This document shows, in pieces, positions 9,722-21,543 of a stretch of 64,000 nt of DNA (its first letter is position 1; the number at the start of each line of letters is the position of its first letter). Source of the stretch: Deltaproteobacteria bacterium. GTDB lineage: Bacteria; Desulfobacterota_D; UBA1144; Nemesobacterales; UBA2774. The stretch spans positions 24,563-88,562 of the forward strand of contig JAJCZS010000008.1 of NCBI GenBank assembly GCA_029262275.1, written 5' to 3'. Made by a program: the position numbers and the translations under genes. The notes below the pieces were generated by a model. That model saw nothing but the letters and a program-made list of their open reading frames with translations, was not told where the DNA came from and searched no databases.

Positions 9722-10885
9722 TTATTTCACACTTCTAATTCTATCCACAATCTTGGGCATTACTGAAGCCATGTAATCTATATCTTCTCTATCAGTAAAC
9801 CTGCCTAGGCTTACTCGAACTGATGAAGCCGCCTCATCTCTACTTAGGCCCATAGCTGCTAAGACATGAGAAGACTCGACCGCCCCTTCAGAGCATGCCG
9901 ATCCAGTGGAAACTGCAACTCCCTCTATATCGAGGTTTATAGCAAGAGAACCTCCCTCAACACCTGCAATGCTTAGATTAAGCGTGTTCCAGAGCATATT
10001 TTCTAGAGATCCATTTAATTTTGTGCCCTTGATGTTTTTAGAAATATCCTCTAAAAGTTTATCCCTCATCACTTTGACTCTGGATTCATCCGCCTGCATC
10101 TCATTTTGAGCTATATTGCTAGCAGCACCTAAACCTACTATACCTGCTACATTTTCTGTCCCTGAGCGTTTTCCTCTTTCTTGTCCGCCACCATGAATTA
10201 AAGGGGAAAGCGAGGTTTTCTGAGAAAAAGAGTCTCTTATAAATAGAGCGCCCACAGATTTTGGACCATAAAACTTATGAGCGGAAATAGAAACCAGATC
10301 TGCTGGAATTTTTTCAAGATCAATATTGATTTTGCCTGCCGCCTGAACTGCGTCGGTGTGAAAGAAGGCAGCGCCTTCATTTTTAACAATTTCAGCAATC
10401 CTATCTATAGGGAAAATGACTCCTGTCTCATTATTTGCATATATGGTTGAGACAAGAATAGTTTCATCTGTGATGCTGTCTCTGAGTTCATCAAGATCTA
10501 TGAGTCCCTCCTTATTTACTCCTAAATAAGTGGTTTGAAACCCTTGCCTCTCTAAAAACTTAAACGACTCAAGAACACATTCGTGCTCAACTTTTGTTGT
10601 TATTAAATGATTACCCTTTTCCCTTAAACTGGAAAGAGCAGCACCTTTAATGGCAAAGTTCGCCCCCTCACTTCCACCAGAGGTGAACGTTATCTCCTTT
10701 GAGCCACAATTTAATAATTGTGAAACCTGCTCTCTTGCCGTATCAAGTGCTTCTTTACCCTTTCTACCAAAAGAATGGATGCTTGAGGGGTTTCCATAGT
10801 TCTCAGTAAAATAAGGCATCATCTCCTCAAGAACTCTAGGATCTATAGGGGTGGTTGCATTGTAATCTAGATATACTTTTCTCAT
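9722..10885 (-). CDS. iscS: Cysteine desulfurase, NifS/IscS type
   Basis: 387 aa, PLP-dependent, class V aminotransferase fold. The PLP lysine is Lys204 in SAHKFYGPKSVG. The mobile-loop cysteine that receives the persulfide is Cys331 in STGSACSEGAVESSH. It supplies sulfur for Fe-S clusters and thiolated tRNA. No iscU follows, so IscS versus NifS cannot be settled from context. Its start directly abuts the stop of oxyR, suggesting an oxyR-iscS transcript and a link between oxidative stress and Fe-S repair. Confidence 0.88.
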   Translation of the reverse strand: MRKVYLDYNATTPIDPRVLEEMMPYFTENYGNPSSIHSFGRKGKEALDTAREQVSQLLNCGSKEITFTSGGSEGANFAIKGAALSSLREKGNHLITTKVEHECVLESFKFLERQGFQTTYLGVNKEGLIDLDELRDSITDETILVSTIYANNETGVIFPIDRIAEIVKNEGAAFFHTDAVQAAGKINIDLEKIPADLVSISAHKFYGPKSVGALFIRDSFSQKTSLSPLIHGGGQERGKRSGTENVAGIVGLGAASNIAQNEMQADESRVKVMRDKLLEDISKNIKGTKLNGSLENMLWNTLNLSIAGVEGGSLAINLDIEGVAVSTGSACSEGAVESSHVLAAMGLSRDEAASSVRVSLGRFTDREDIDYMASVMPKIVDRIRSVK

Positions 10886-11785
10886 CTAATTAGACTCTAC
10901 TAGAGAATTATACTCTTCATTAACAATTGAGATAAATTCAAGTGCAAGTTTTGATAACCTTCTATCCTTATGCCAGGCAGCAACTACAGCTCTAGAAGGA
11001 GACTGCCCCTTAATCTCTCTATACTCGCAGCTTTTTGAGGAATCAGTCATAACTAACATCTTTGGAACCAGCGAAATCCCATTACCAAATGATACACATT
11101 GCTGAATGGTAGATAAATTCCATGTTCTGCATATTATGTCAGGATTTATCTGCTTTTCATAGCAAAAACTCTTTATCTGCTCGCCCAAACAATGTTCTTC
11201 CTCTAGGGCTATAAAAGGTATTGATTTAAGGGCATCAATTTTTATACTCTTTGATTTCGCAAGAGGATGATCAGGAGATAGAGCAAGAACTAAAGGATCG
11301 TCAAAAAGTGTTTTTGTTTGTACAAGAGGATCATCTATTGGAAGACTCATTATGGCTACATCAATCTCAAGATTAACAATGCTTTTTATAAGTCTTTCGG
11401 TAAGATTCTCATTTATCTTTATACGCGACATCGGAAATCTTTTGTGGTATTTATCCAATGAGCCAGGCAAAAGATATGGAGCAATCGTAGGAATTAGCCC
11501 CACAGAGAGAGTTCCAGAACCCGAGTCCACATCCTCTAAGATTCCTGACTTAATGTTCCCAGCTTCTTTAAGAATAAGCTTGGCTCTAGGTAAAAGTGCT
11601 TTTCCCGCCTCTGTTAATACGATTTTTCTACTTAATCTTTCAAATAGCTCCTGTCCAAGCTCGTGTTCAAGCTTAATAATCTGCTGGCTTAGCGAGGGCT
11701 GCGCCACATAACACCTTTTAGCAGCCTTACTAAACCCCCCGGTTTCTGCAACCGCAACAAAATATCTTAGTTGATGAAGTTCCAT
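10886..11785 (-). CDS. oxyR: LysR-family hydrogen-peroxide regulator OxyR
   Basis: 299 aa when started at ATG 11785 (MELHQLRYFVAVAETGGFSKAAKR). A longer frame to 11896 exists, but its first 37 residues are hydrophobic non-family sequence. The N-terminal LysR winged helix is followed by the sensor domain. The sensing pair is Cys199 and Cys208 in EEHCLGEQIKSFC, with the same residue numbers and spacing as E. coli OxyR. Divergent katG and the OxyR-type box between them support the call strongly. Confidence 0.92.
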   Translation of the reverse strand: MELHQLRYFVAVAETGGFSKAAKRCYVAQPSLSQQIIKLEHELGQELFERLSRKIVLTEAGKALLPRAKLILKEAGNIKSGILEDVDSGSGTLSVGLIPTIAPYLLPGSLDKYHKRFPMSRIKINENLTERLIKSIVNLEIDVAIMSLPIDDPLVQTKTLFDDPLVLALSPDHPLAKSKSIKIDALKSIPFIALEEEHCLGEQIKSFCYEKQINPDIICRTWNLSTIQQCVSFGNGISLVPKMLVMTDSSKSCEYREIKGQSPSRAVVAAWHKDRRLSKLALEFISIVNEEYNSLVESN

Positions 11786-11787
11786 AA

Positions 11788-14139
<2,352 letters not shown>

Positions 14140-14199
14140 TTTCGGAGATTTTTTGGCTAACTGAGAAGCTAGTAAATCTAAAAATTAAAAATCAACCAT

Positions 14200-14232
14200 A
14201 AAAAGGGCCCTTTTCGAAGGGCCTTTTTATTA
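14200..14232 (+). terminator. Rho-independent terminator after katG
   Basis: AAAAAGG(G)CCCTT and AAGGGCCTTTTT form a strong stem with one bulged G around a short TTCG loop, ending in a T-run, 60 bases after the katG stop. Confidence 0.85.
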
Positions 14233-14324
14233 TCTAAATCAAAACTCTGATCAGCTCTATTTAAGGAGCGGTATTGACCCTCTACTTAGAATATGTAACT
14301 ATTTCATATTGATCTGGGACACAA

Positions 14325-16736
14325 ATGAAATTCACACTAAACTGGCTTAAAGACTATATAGATTTTGATCTATCCCCTGAAGAACTATCCGACAGCTTAA
14401 CTATGGCTGGGCTTGAGGTAGAAGATATTATTTATCAGGGAAAGGGGCTGGATAATGTAGTCTCAGCGCAAATTCTAGAATTAGACTCTCATCCGAATGC
14501 TGAGAAATTATCTTTATGTAAGGTTACGGATGGCGAGAACACCTACCCAATAGTTTGTGGAGCCACAAACATGAAAGCGGGTGATAAAGTTGCTCTAGCA
14601 AAAATAGGGGCAAACCTGCCGCCAGGACCTAAATTTGAAGACGGATTAAAAATAAAGAAAGCCAAGATCAGAGGTGAGGTTTCAGAGGGCATGCTATGCG
14701 CTGAAAATGAACTTGGTCTTGGAGAAGAAAGCGACGGAATATTAATACTATCAGGGTCTGCAAATTTAGGTGACCCAATAGCAACCGTACTAGGTTTAAA
14801 TGACGTCATATTTGAAGTAGGTATTACTCCTAATCGTCCTGATTGTTTAAGTGTTATTGGTGTGGCAAGAGAAGTAGCTGCGCTGACAGGACAAACAGTG
14901 AAACACCCGGACTCTTCTGTAAGCGAATCAGGAGACGATATAAGCAGCATTGCAAAAGTTGAACTTCAGGACTCAGAGAAATGTCCTAGATATTCCTGCC
15001 GTGTTATAAAAAACGTGAGTATTGGACCTTCTCCGGACTGGCTTAAAAGAAGGTTAGAAGCCTCCGACATCAGGAGCATAAATAATGTAGTTGATATCAC
15101 AAATTACATATTGCTTGAGTTTGGACAGCCTCTGCATGCTTTTGATTACGACCTTCTCGAAGATCATAAAATCGTGGTCAGAGCTGCTAATGAAGAAGAA
15201 ATAATAAAAACCCTAGACGATGTAGAGAGAAAACTTACATCTAGCGATCTTCTTATTTGCGATGGAAAAAGGCCCGTAGCACTTGCAGGGGTAATGGGAG
15301 GAGCAAATACAGAAGTATCTGAAAAAACTAAAAACGTTCTACTTGAAAGCGCATACTTTGAGCCTGTTACAGTTAGAAAAACTTCCAAAGCAACCGGGCT
15401 TAGATCAGAATCCTCTTATAGGTTTGAAAGGGGAGTTGATCCAAATGCTGTAGTAAAAGCACTGGACAGAGCAGCTGAGCTAATTAGAGAGTTGGGAGAT
15501 GGAGAGATCGCCAAAGGTTTTATTGATGAGTATCCAAATCCAATTGAGCCTGGAGAAGTCAAACTCTCATTGGAACGTACAAACAAAGTGCTTGGCACTG
15601 ACATTAGCCCTGAAGAACTTGCGAGAATAGCAAATGGGCTTGAGTTTGAAGAGCTTGAATCTAATGGGGATGAGCACACATTTCGTATCCCCACCTTTAG
15701 AGTGGATATCACTAGAGAAATTGATTTAATTGAGGAAGCCGCAAGGCTGCATGGATATGACAATATTCCTACTACTCTGCCGGCAGTAGCAATGTCATCT
15801 GACAAGGTAAACATCAATAAAGTTGTCCAGGACAGACTAAAAGAAGTATTAATATCTAGTGGCTTTTATGAAGTAATTAACTACAGTTTTGAAGATCACG
15901 AATTATTAAGCTTAATTAATAAGTCTGATGCACTAAAAATATTAAACCCACTTACTACAGAAAGCTCTGTGATGAGAACCAGCATGTTGCCTGGTCTTTT
16001 AAAAAATGGCATTTTAAATTTAAATCACCAGGAGCAAGATTTAAGGCTTTTTGAAATTGGGAGAGTATATCTTCCAATAGAAAATAGCGCATTACCAAAC
16101 GAAATTAGAAAAATAGCAGCTTTGGCAACCGGACGTAGAACACCCGAATTCTGGGGAAAGGAGGAATTCGATTTCTTCGACTTTAAGAGCATCTTGGAAA
16201 GGGGTTTTGAAACCCTTATAAATAAGGAGGATGTTGAATTCCTGGATGCTCAGGAAATTGGATTTCTTCACCCCGGAAAATCGGCAAGGATTCTAGTCAA
16301 CAACTCGGAGATAGGATATATGGGAGAGCTCCATCCGGATTTGAGCGAGAAACTCGAGATCACTAAAAAGTTATATGTATTGGAGCTTGATCTTGATGAA
16401 CTTGCAAATATTTCAAAGCAAAAGAATAAAACCTTTAAGCCACTCCCCAAATTCCCTTCAGTAAGAAGAGACATTGCATTAATTGTTGATGAATCAACTC
16501 CTGTTGGGGGAATTTTGGAAGAGATAAACAAAATTGGCTCAAGCTTAATAGAAGACGCTGCCATATTTGACGTCTACACAGGAGAGCATGTGGAAGAAGG
16601 AAAAAAGAGTGTTGCTGTATCTCTTCACCTACGGGCAACTGATAAAACCCTGACCGAAGAAGAGATCAATAAAGTTCAGGAAAAAACACTTAAAAAACTA
16701 GGCTTGGCTCTTGGAGCCGAATTACGTACAATATAG
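14325..16736 (+). CDS. pheT: Phenylalanyl-tRNA synthetase beta subunit
   Basis: 803 aa, full length. Domains in order: the N-terminal tRNA-binding (EMAP-like) domain at about residues 40-150, the B3/B4 editing region (about 210-380), the B5 domain (about 410-475), the catalytic-like core, and the C-terminal ferredoxin-like anticodon-binding domain (KFPSVRRDIALIVD). It charges tRNA-Phe with PheS as an alpha2-beta2 tetramer. pheS normally precedes pheT but is absent here: the preceding gene is katG. The downstream ihfA gene keeps the usual pheT-ihfA order. Confidence 0.94.
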   Translation: MKFTLNWLKDYIDFDLSPEELSDSLTMAGLEVEDIIYQGKGLDNVVSAQILELDSHPNAEKLSLCKVTDGENTYPIVCGATNMKAGDKVALAKIGANLPPGPKFEDGLKIKKAKIRGEVSEGMLCAENELGLGEESDGILILSGSANLGDPIATVLGLNDVIFEVGITPNRPDCLSVIGVAREVAALTGQTVKHPDSSVSESGDDISSIAKVELQDSEKCPRYSCRVIKNVSIGPSPDWLKRRLEASDIRSINNVVDITNYILLEFGQPLHAFDYDLLEDHKIVVRAANEEEIIKTLDDVERKLTSSDLLICDGKRPVALAGVMGGANTEVSEKTKNVLLESAYFEPVTVRKTSKATGLRSESSYRFERGVDPNAVVKALDRAAELIRELGDGEIAKGFIDEYPNPIEPGEVKLSLERTNKVLGTDISPEELARIANGLEFEELESNGDEHTFRIPTFRVDITREIDLIEEAARLHGYDNIPTTLPAVAMSSDKVNINKVVQDRLKEVLISSGFYEVINYSFEDHELLSLINKSDALKILNPLTTESSVMRTSMLPGLLKNGILNLNHQEQDLRLFEIGRVYLPIENSALPNEIRKIAALATGRRTPEFWGKEEFDFFDFKSILERGFETLINKEDVEFLDAQEIGFLHPGKSARILVNNSEIGYMGELHPDLSEKLEITKKLYVLELDLDELANISKQKNKTFKPLPKFPSVRRDIALIVDESTPVGGILEEINKIGSSLIEDAAIFDVYTGEHVEEGKKSVAVSLHLRATDKTLTEEEINKVQEKTLKKLGLALGAELRTI

Positions 16737-16758
16737 AAGACTAAAGCGAGGTATAGAG

Positions 16759-17043
16759 ATGACGAAAAAAGAGCTTGCAGATGTTATTCACACGAAAATA
16801 GGCCTGTCAAAGAGAGAGTCGGCTGAGATAGTTGAGTTCTTCTTTGATATTACAAAAGACAGGCTCAGTAAAGGTGAGGGAATAAAACTTCCAAGATTCG
16901 GTAGCTTCAGAGTCCAAAACCGTAAAGCTAGAAAAGGAAGAAATCCTGCAACCGGAGAAACAATTGAAATTGCAGAGAGAAAAGCGGTAGTGTTTAAACC
17001 AAGCAGATTTCTCCGCGACTCTATTGATAAGCATACAGACTAA
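16759..17043 (+). CDS. ihfA: Integration host factor alpha-type HU/IHF DNA-binding protein
   Basis: 94 aa from ATG 16759, just after the pheT stop; an upstream start inside pheT would add non-family residues. The HU/IHF signature appears as IKLPRFGSFRVQNRKARKGRNPATGE, and the DNA-intercalating Pro lies in RNPATGE. Position directly after pheT, as in enterobacteria, supports the IHF-alpha assignment over HU. It bends DNA for recombination, replication and transcription. Confidence 0.85.
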   Translation: MTKKELADVIHTKIGLSKRESAEIVEFFFDITKDRLSKGEGIKLPRFGSFRVQNRKARKGRNPATGETIEIAERKAVVFKPSRFLRDSIDKHTD

Positions 17044-17046
17044 TGT

Positions 17047-17715
17047 ATGAAATATTTGTATAGTTTCTTCAGAAATAATATTCTTACCGGCGTACTGGTC
17101 ACAGTACCGTTCGCACTTACCATATTTGTACTATACAAGCTTGGAACTTGGATAATTGGGCTTGTAAGTGCAGCACCTAATAAATTTATAGGTGAACTTC
17201 TCAATCAACAAAACCCCTTAGTATCTCAAACAATACTATTTGCCATAGGACTTCTAGGGGCTCTACTCATAGTTCTTATTGCAGGCGCTGTAGCAAGGAA
17301 TATATTGGGACGAAAGTTGGTTGGATTTGGCGAATATCTGATCAATAAAATTCCACTAGCTAGAACAATATATACCGCGACTAAACAAGTAATAGAAACA
17401 ATCATGGGTAGGGGTGGGATGAAGAACCTAAAGAGGGTTGCAATGATCGAATACCCTCGGAAGGGCATATATTCTATAGGATTTATTACAAGTACAGTAG
17501 AAGATGGTAAACATCACAACCAATCGGGCAAAAAGCTTTTTAGCATATTTATACCTACCACACCAAACCCCACCAGCGGGTATTATATAATGCTTCCAGA
17601 AGAGGAAATAACAGAGTTATCAATTTCGGTAGAGGACGCATTTAAAATAATAATGTCCGCGGGTCTTGCCACAAACAATATAGAAGATGCTGGCCAAAGT
17701 AACAAAAACACTTAA
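17047..17715 (+). CDS. DUF502 family membrane protein
   Basis: 222 aa. Two hydrophobic segments (about residues 10-40 and 58-85) are followed by the DUF502 core with IPLARTIYTATKQVIETI, FVTSTVED-like IGFITSTVEDG and IPTTPNPTSGYYIMLP. Function is not established for this family. It begins 3 bases after ihfA and its 3' end overlaps tilS by 29 bases, so it belongs to the pheT-ihfA-DUF502-tilS transcript. Confidence 0.82.
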   Translation: MKYLYSFFRNNILTGVLVTVPFALTIFVLYKLGTWIIGLVSAAPNKFIGELLNQQNPLVSQTILFAIGLLGALLIVLIAGAVARNILGRKLVGFGEYLINKIPLARTIYTATKQVIETIMGRGGMKNLKRVAMIEYPRKGIYSIGFITSTVEDGKHHNQSGKKLFSIFIPTTPNPTSGYYIMLPEEEITELSISVEDAFKIIMSAGLATNNIEDAGQSNKNT

Positions 17716-19057
17716 GAAATACGGCATGTTGAGACAGGGTGAGAAAGTAGTGCTAGGAGTCTCAGGCGGAGCAGACTCTATAGCAATGCTACATGCTTTA
17801 GATGGTCTAATCGACTACGGACTTGAGCTCATTGTGGCTCACCTGAACCACGGTATCAGAGGCGATGAAGCAAAAAGAGACGCCGATTTTGTTAAAGAGA
17901 CTGCAAAGTCACTTGGGCTTACATATGTATACGGTGAGGTTGATTCACTTAAGTATAAAGAAGAGCATGGGTTATCCGTTGAAGATGCAGCAAGGACTCT
18001 AAGATATAAATTCTTTGATCAAGTACTAAGTAAACACTACGCCACTAAACTCGCTACAGCACATACCCTGGACGACCAGGCTGAGACAGTATTAATGAGA
18101 TTAATTAGGGGAAGCGGCTCCAAGGGTCTCTCTGGCATACCGCCTATTTCAAAAAATATTATACGGCCGCTTATTGAAACCAGCCGCTCTGATATTGAAG
18201 AATATCTTCGCTCAAAAGGTATCAAATGGGTAGAGGATTCAACAAATGAGTCAAATGAATATCTAAGGAACAAGATCAGACATGACCTTATTGTTGAACT
18301 TAAGCAATACAACCCTCAGATTAAAGACACACTGGCCAGGACGGCAGACATATTGAGAGCCGAAGATGAATTTATTACAAGTGAAGCACTTAAACATTTT
18401 GAGAACGTATTTAGCTTAAACGGATCAGAATTAATCGGGGATTTAAAAAATTATAAGAGCATTGATAAACCCCTTAGATTTTCTTTGTTAAGAGCAGCAA
18501 TTGAAAAACTTAACTCGAGTTTGAAAAACATATCCTCTGTGCACATAGTTTCAGCAGATGATTTTCTTTTATCTGAGACGGCCTCAGGTGAGATAGAGTT
18601 CCCTGATGAAACTATAATTGTTAAGGGTTATGATAGTTTTCTGGCAACAAAAAAGTCAGAGCTTGAACACGAGTTTTCATACTTGATCCAGTCAGAAGGT
18701 AGATGGGGTTTCCCGAAGCTCGAAGTTGAGGTTTCAATTCTCAAATCAGATACTTTGGATGAAAATGACGAGAGCGTTGCATACTTTGACCCCGAAACAG
18801 TAGAATTCCCAATTGAAGTTAGAAATTTTAGAGCTGGTGACCGCTTTTGCCCGCTTGGAATGAATGACTCAAAAAAACTCCAGGACTATTTTACCGATAT
18901 TAAGCTGCCTAAATTCTTAAGATCAAGGGTTCCAATATTCAGCACCAAAGGTGAAATCATGTGGCTTGGCGGAATAAGGGTCGATAATAGGTTTAAAGTA
19001 ATTGATAGAGAAAAGGAAGTTTTAAAGATGAAACTTGTAAGACCTAGCTTATCTTAA
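17687..19057 (+). CDS. tilS: tRNA(Ile)-lysidine synthase
   Basis: 456 aa. The PP-loop ATP-pyrophosphatase motif SGGADS is at residues 26-31, followed by HLNHGIRG and the TAHTLDDQAETVLMRLIRGSG segment. The C-terminal TilS domain contains NFRAGDRFCPLGMNDSKKLQDYFTD. The enzyme changes the wobble C34 of tRNA-Ile(CAU) to lysidine, so that it reads AUA. It overlaps the upstream gene by 29 bases, typical of operon coupling. Confidence 0.92.
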   Translation: MLAKVTKTLKKYGMLRQGEKVVLGVSGGADSIAMLHALDGLIDYGLELIVAHLNHGIRGDEAKRDADFVKETAKSLGLTYVYGEVDSLKYKEEHGLSVEDAARTLRYKFFDQVLSKHYATKLATAHTLDDQAETVLMRLIRGSGSKGLSGIPPISKNIIRPLIETSRSDIEEYLRSKGIKWVEDSTNESNEYLRNKIRHDLIVELKQYNPQIKDTLARTADILRAEDEFITSEALKHFENVFSLNGSELIGDLKNYKSIDKPLRFSLLRAAIEKLNSSLKNISSVHIVSADDFLLSETASGEIEFPDETIIVKGYDSFLATKKSELEHEFSYLIQSEGRWGFPKLEVEVSILKSDTLDENDESVAYFDPETVEFPIEVRNFRAGDRFCPLGMNDSKKLQDYFTDIKLPKFLRSRVPIFSTKGEIMWLGGIRVDNRFKVIDREKEVLKMKLVRPSLS

Positions 19058-19065
19058 GACCTTCT

Positions 19066-20025
19066 TTATTTGCAGCCCTGATGAGCTAAATATGCTGCAC
19101 CTAATATTCCAGCATCATCTTTGAGTGAACCTCTTCCTATTGAAGCCCTTTCCATTGGTGCGCGGAAAGCTCTCTTTCTGGCTTCACTGTAAGCCCGGTC
19201 TATAAATAAATCCCATGCGTTTGAAACCCCTCCCCCAATTACAATCATCTCTATATTCAACAAATTAACCAGGCTCGCAATCCCTATCCCCATAGCCACT
19301 CCAACCTGATGCCAAATTGAAAGTGAAAATTCGTCCCCCGAGCTAGCAGCTTCCATAACAATTAGAGGTATATCCTCTATCTCTACATTTTTTGTACTTT
19401 CTCTGAGCGACGTTGACAAGCTTTCATCCTCAAGACCTTCATGCACCATTCTTCTTATCGCTGTAGCTGAGGCATAACTCTCAAGACAGCCGTAGTTGCC
19501 ACAGTTACACTTTGCGCCATCTGGGTAAATCGTTATGTGCCCAATCTCCCCCGCCATACCACTAGCCCCAGTCCAGAGCTTGTCATCTAAAATGATCCCT
19601 CCCCCAATGCCTGTCCCCATGGTAATCATAATCATAGAATTTACTTCCTTTGCAGCCCCCATCCACCATTCTCCGAGTGCTGCACTATTTGCATCGTTTT
19701 CTATGACGATATTAATATCGCTACCCAACTTTTTATCGAGTACAGATCTTAAGGGATAATCGCTAACATTTAATATATTTGGAGCCTCAGTAATAATGCC
19801 CTCTTTAGAATCTATTATTCCGGGAATCCCAATTCCTATGTCATACACGCTCTCTCCCTCGCTAATGTCCTTTATAAACCCTGCCAAGTTATCAATGAGT
19901 TTATTGATACCCTGATCTGCCTCGGACAATATTTTCATTCTTTTTAATATATTGCCTTCTCTATCAACCAAAGCCCCCCTTAGATTTGTACCCCCAATAT
20001 CTATTCCAATTACTTTATCAGCCAT
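19066..20025 (-). CDS. ROK-family sugar kinase, likely glucokinase
   Basis: 319 aa. The phosphate-binding GIDIGGTNLRGALVD, the catalytic IENDANSAALGEW, the GTGIGGGII loop and the zinc motif CNCGNYGCLESYAS define the ROK family. The glucokinase assignment is an inference from full-length similarity to ROK glucokinases; N-acetylmannosamine or fructose kinases look similar. It lies near the trehalose-type glycosyltransferase, which fits sugar metabolism. Confidence 0.8.
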   Translation of the reverse strand: MADKVIGIDIGGTNLRGALVDREGNILKRMKILSEADQGINKLIDNLAGFIKDISEGESVYDIGIGIPGIIDSKEGIITEAPNILNVSDYPLRSVLDKKLGSDINIVIENDANSAALGEWWMGAAKEVNSMIMITMGTGIGGGIILDDKLWTGASGMAGEIGHITIYPDGAKCNCGNYGCLESYASATAIRRMVHEGLEDESLSTSLRESTKNVEIEDIPLIVMEAASSGDEFSLSIWHQVGVAMGIGIASLVNLLNIEMIVIGGGVSNAWDLFIDRAYSEARKRAFRAPMERASIGRGSLKDDAGILGAAYLAHQGCK

Positions 20026-20102
20026 ATTTATCCCTTTTAGTGTATAATTTCCTTCTCAATAAATATTACTAAGTGTATGATGTCTAAACAATATAACTAA
20101 AG

Positions 20103-21002
20103 ATGCCGATTAAAAATAAAATACTTTGTTATGAGAGCTCACTCAATGCAAATGAGGAGATGTATGGAACAGCTCCCAGAGTGGACGTATGGTTTTTGCT
20201 TGAATATAGAGGGAACTGGTCTGGAAGCGCGTTTAAAGACAGCAAAATCCCAAAGAGCGTAAAATCTTATCTAAATAAAGAACTTAAAGCAGTCAAGAAT
20301 TCACGCCTGCAACTCATCAAAAAACATGACAACTCTGAGGATGATCTGAAATTTTATATAGCTGTATCCGACGAGAGCAATCCCAGATTGTATGAGTTTA
20401 AATTCAACGACTATAAAGATTTGATGTCTCTTAAAACCAAAAAAATTCTAAAATCTGATGAGCACTTATCAGATGAGAAAATATATATTATTTGTACAAA
20501 CGGAGAATACGACATATGCTGCGGCAAGTTTGGCATGCCTGTTTATCTGGATATAGCCAAAGGTAGATACGGCCCCCAAACTTGGGAAGCAAACCATATA
20601 GGCGGCCATAGATTCGCTTCAACCTTTGTATGCCTACCCCATGGCTTAGTTTATGGTCGCATTAGAGAAGGAAAGATTGCAGAGAAGTTAATCAATGAAT
20701 ATGAAACAGGAAGAGTTAATTTATCAAGCTATAGAGGACGTTCATGTCATCCTCTTGAGGCACAAGCTGCTGAATACTACTTGAGAAAAGAAACTGGCTC
20801 TGTTGAAATTTCAGAAATGGTACTTAAAGGTTTGAAAAAAAGCGACAAAAAATCTAACGTAAAGTTTCAATCTCAATCTGATGACATAGTTCACAAAGTT
20901 AAAATCCGCCAAGACAAAAAAGCTATAAAAGTCATAAAAAGCTGCGGGGATAAGAACTCATTTATACCTCAGTATAGGCTTATAGATTACTCGTCAACCT
21001 AG
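20103..21002 (+). CDS. Sucrase/ferredoxin-like (Apd1/Aim32-type) family protein
   Basis: 299 aa. The thioredoxin-like ferredoxin family signature is seen as CTNGEYDICCGKFGMP followed by WEANHIGGHRFASTFVCLPHG, with the Cys and HxxGH-type residues that hold a 2Fe-2S cluster in Apd1/Aim32 relatives. A redox role is likely, with substrate unknown. Its 3' end overlaps the convergent nitroreductase gene by 23 bases. Confidence 0.75.
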   Translation: MPIKNKILCYESSLNANEEMYGTAPRVDVWFLLEYRGNWSGSAFKDSKIPKSVKSYLNKELKAVKNSRLQLIKKHDNSEDDLKFYIAVSDESNPRLYEFKFNDYKDLMSLKTKKILKSDEHLSDEKIYIICTNGEYDICCGKFGMPVYLDIAKGRYGPQTWEANHIGGHRFASTFVCLPHGLVYGRIREGKIAEKLINEYETGRVNLSSYRGRSCHPLEAQAAEYYLRKETGSVEISEMVLKGLKKSDKKSNVKFQSQSDDIVHKVKIRQDKKAIKVIKSCGDKNSFIPQYRLIDYSST

Positions 21003-21504
21003 ATCCATAAGAATCCAGATGAAAAACCTGATCTGGGTCCCTTCTAAATTTAACAGTATCTATTAGTCTCTCGTCAAAATAACCAAAAGGCAGCACAGTT
21101 AAAACATTTAGCTCCTTTGGGATATTTAAATACTCCATAAGGCCTTTTTTTTCAAGCCTCCCTATCCAGCATGAGCCAAGTTTATGATTCCAGGCAGTAA
21201 GCACCATATTTTGAACTGCCCGCGTGCTGTCTATTTCGTGCCACTTAGAGGAAGGATCAGTTACAACCACAATTGCAAAATCAACCTGAGTTATAAAACT
21301 TCCGCTTACACAATATCTCTTCATGTCACTCAGCGCAGATTGATCTTTTATTAGAATAAATTCCCAGGGCTGATCATTATGAGCACTAGGTGCTAACCTA
21401 CCCGCCTCAAGCACTTCCCTAACAACCTCGTCTGGAACTTGTTTCTGCTGGTAACTTCTAATTGAGCTCAAAGTAGAAACACATTCAAACACTTCCATTT
21501 TCAT
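20980..21504 (-). CDS. Nitroreductase family protein, 174 aa
   Basis: Short nitroreductase fold: STLSSIRSYQQKQVPDEVVREVLEAGRLAPSAHNDQPW is the FMN-binding N-terminus, and SARLEKK-type spacing is replaced by SCWIGRLEKKGLMEYL, then a FGYFDE segment. An FMN oxidoreductase of unknown substrate. The length is typical for the short subfamily. Its start faces the DUF5752 gene across a short divergent gap. Confidence 0.8.
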   Translation of the reverse strand: MKMEVFECVSTLSSIRSYQQKQVPDEVVREVLEAGRLAPSAHNDQPWEFILIKDQSALSDMKRYCVSGSFITQVDFAIVVVTDPSSKWHEIDSTRAVQNMVLTAWNHKLGSCWIGRLEKKGLMEYLNIPKELNVLTVLPFGYFDERLIDTVKFRRDPDQVFHLDSYGSRLTSNL

Positions 21505-21543
21505 CTCCTAAAAAGTTTATTAAAAATTTTTATATAAACCATT

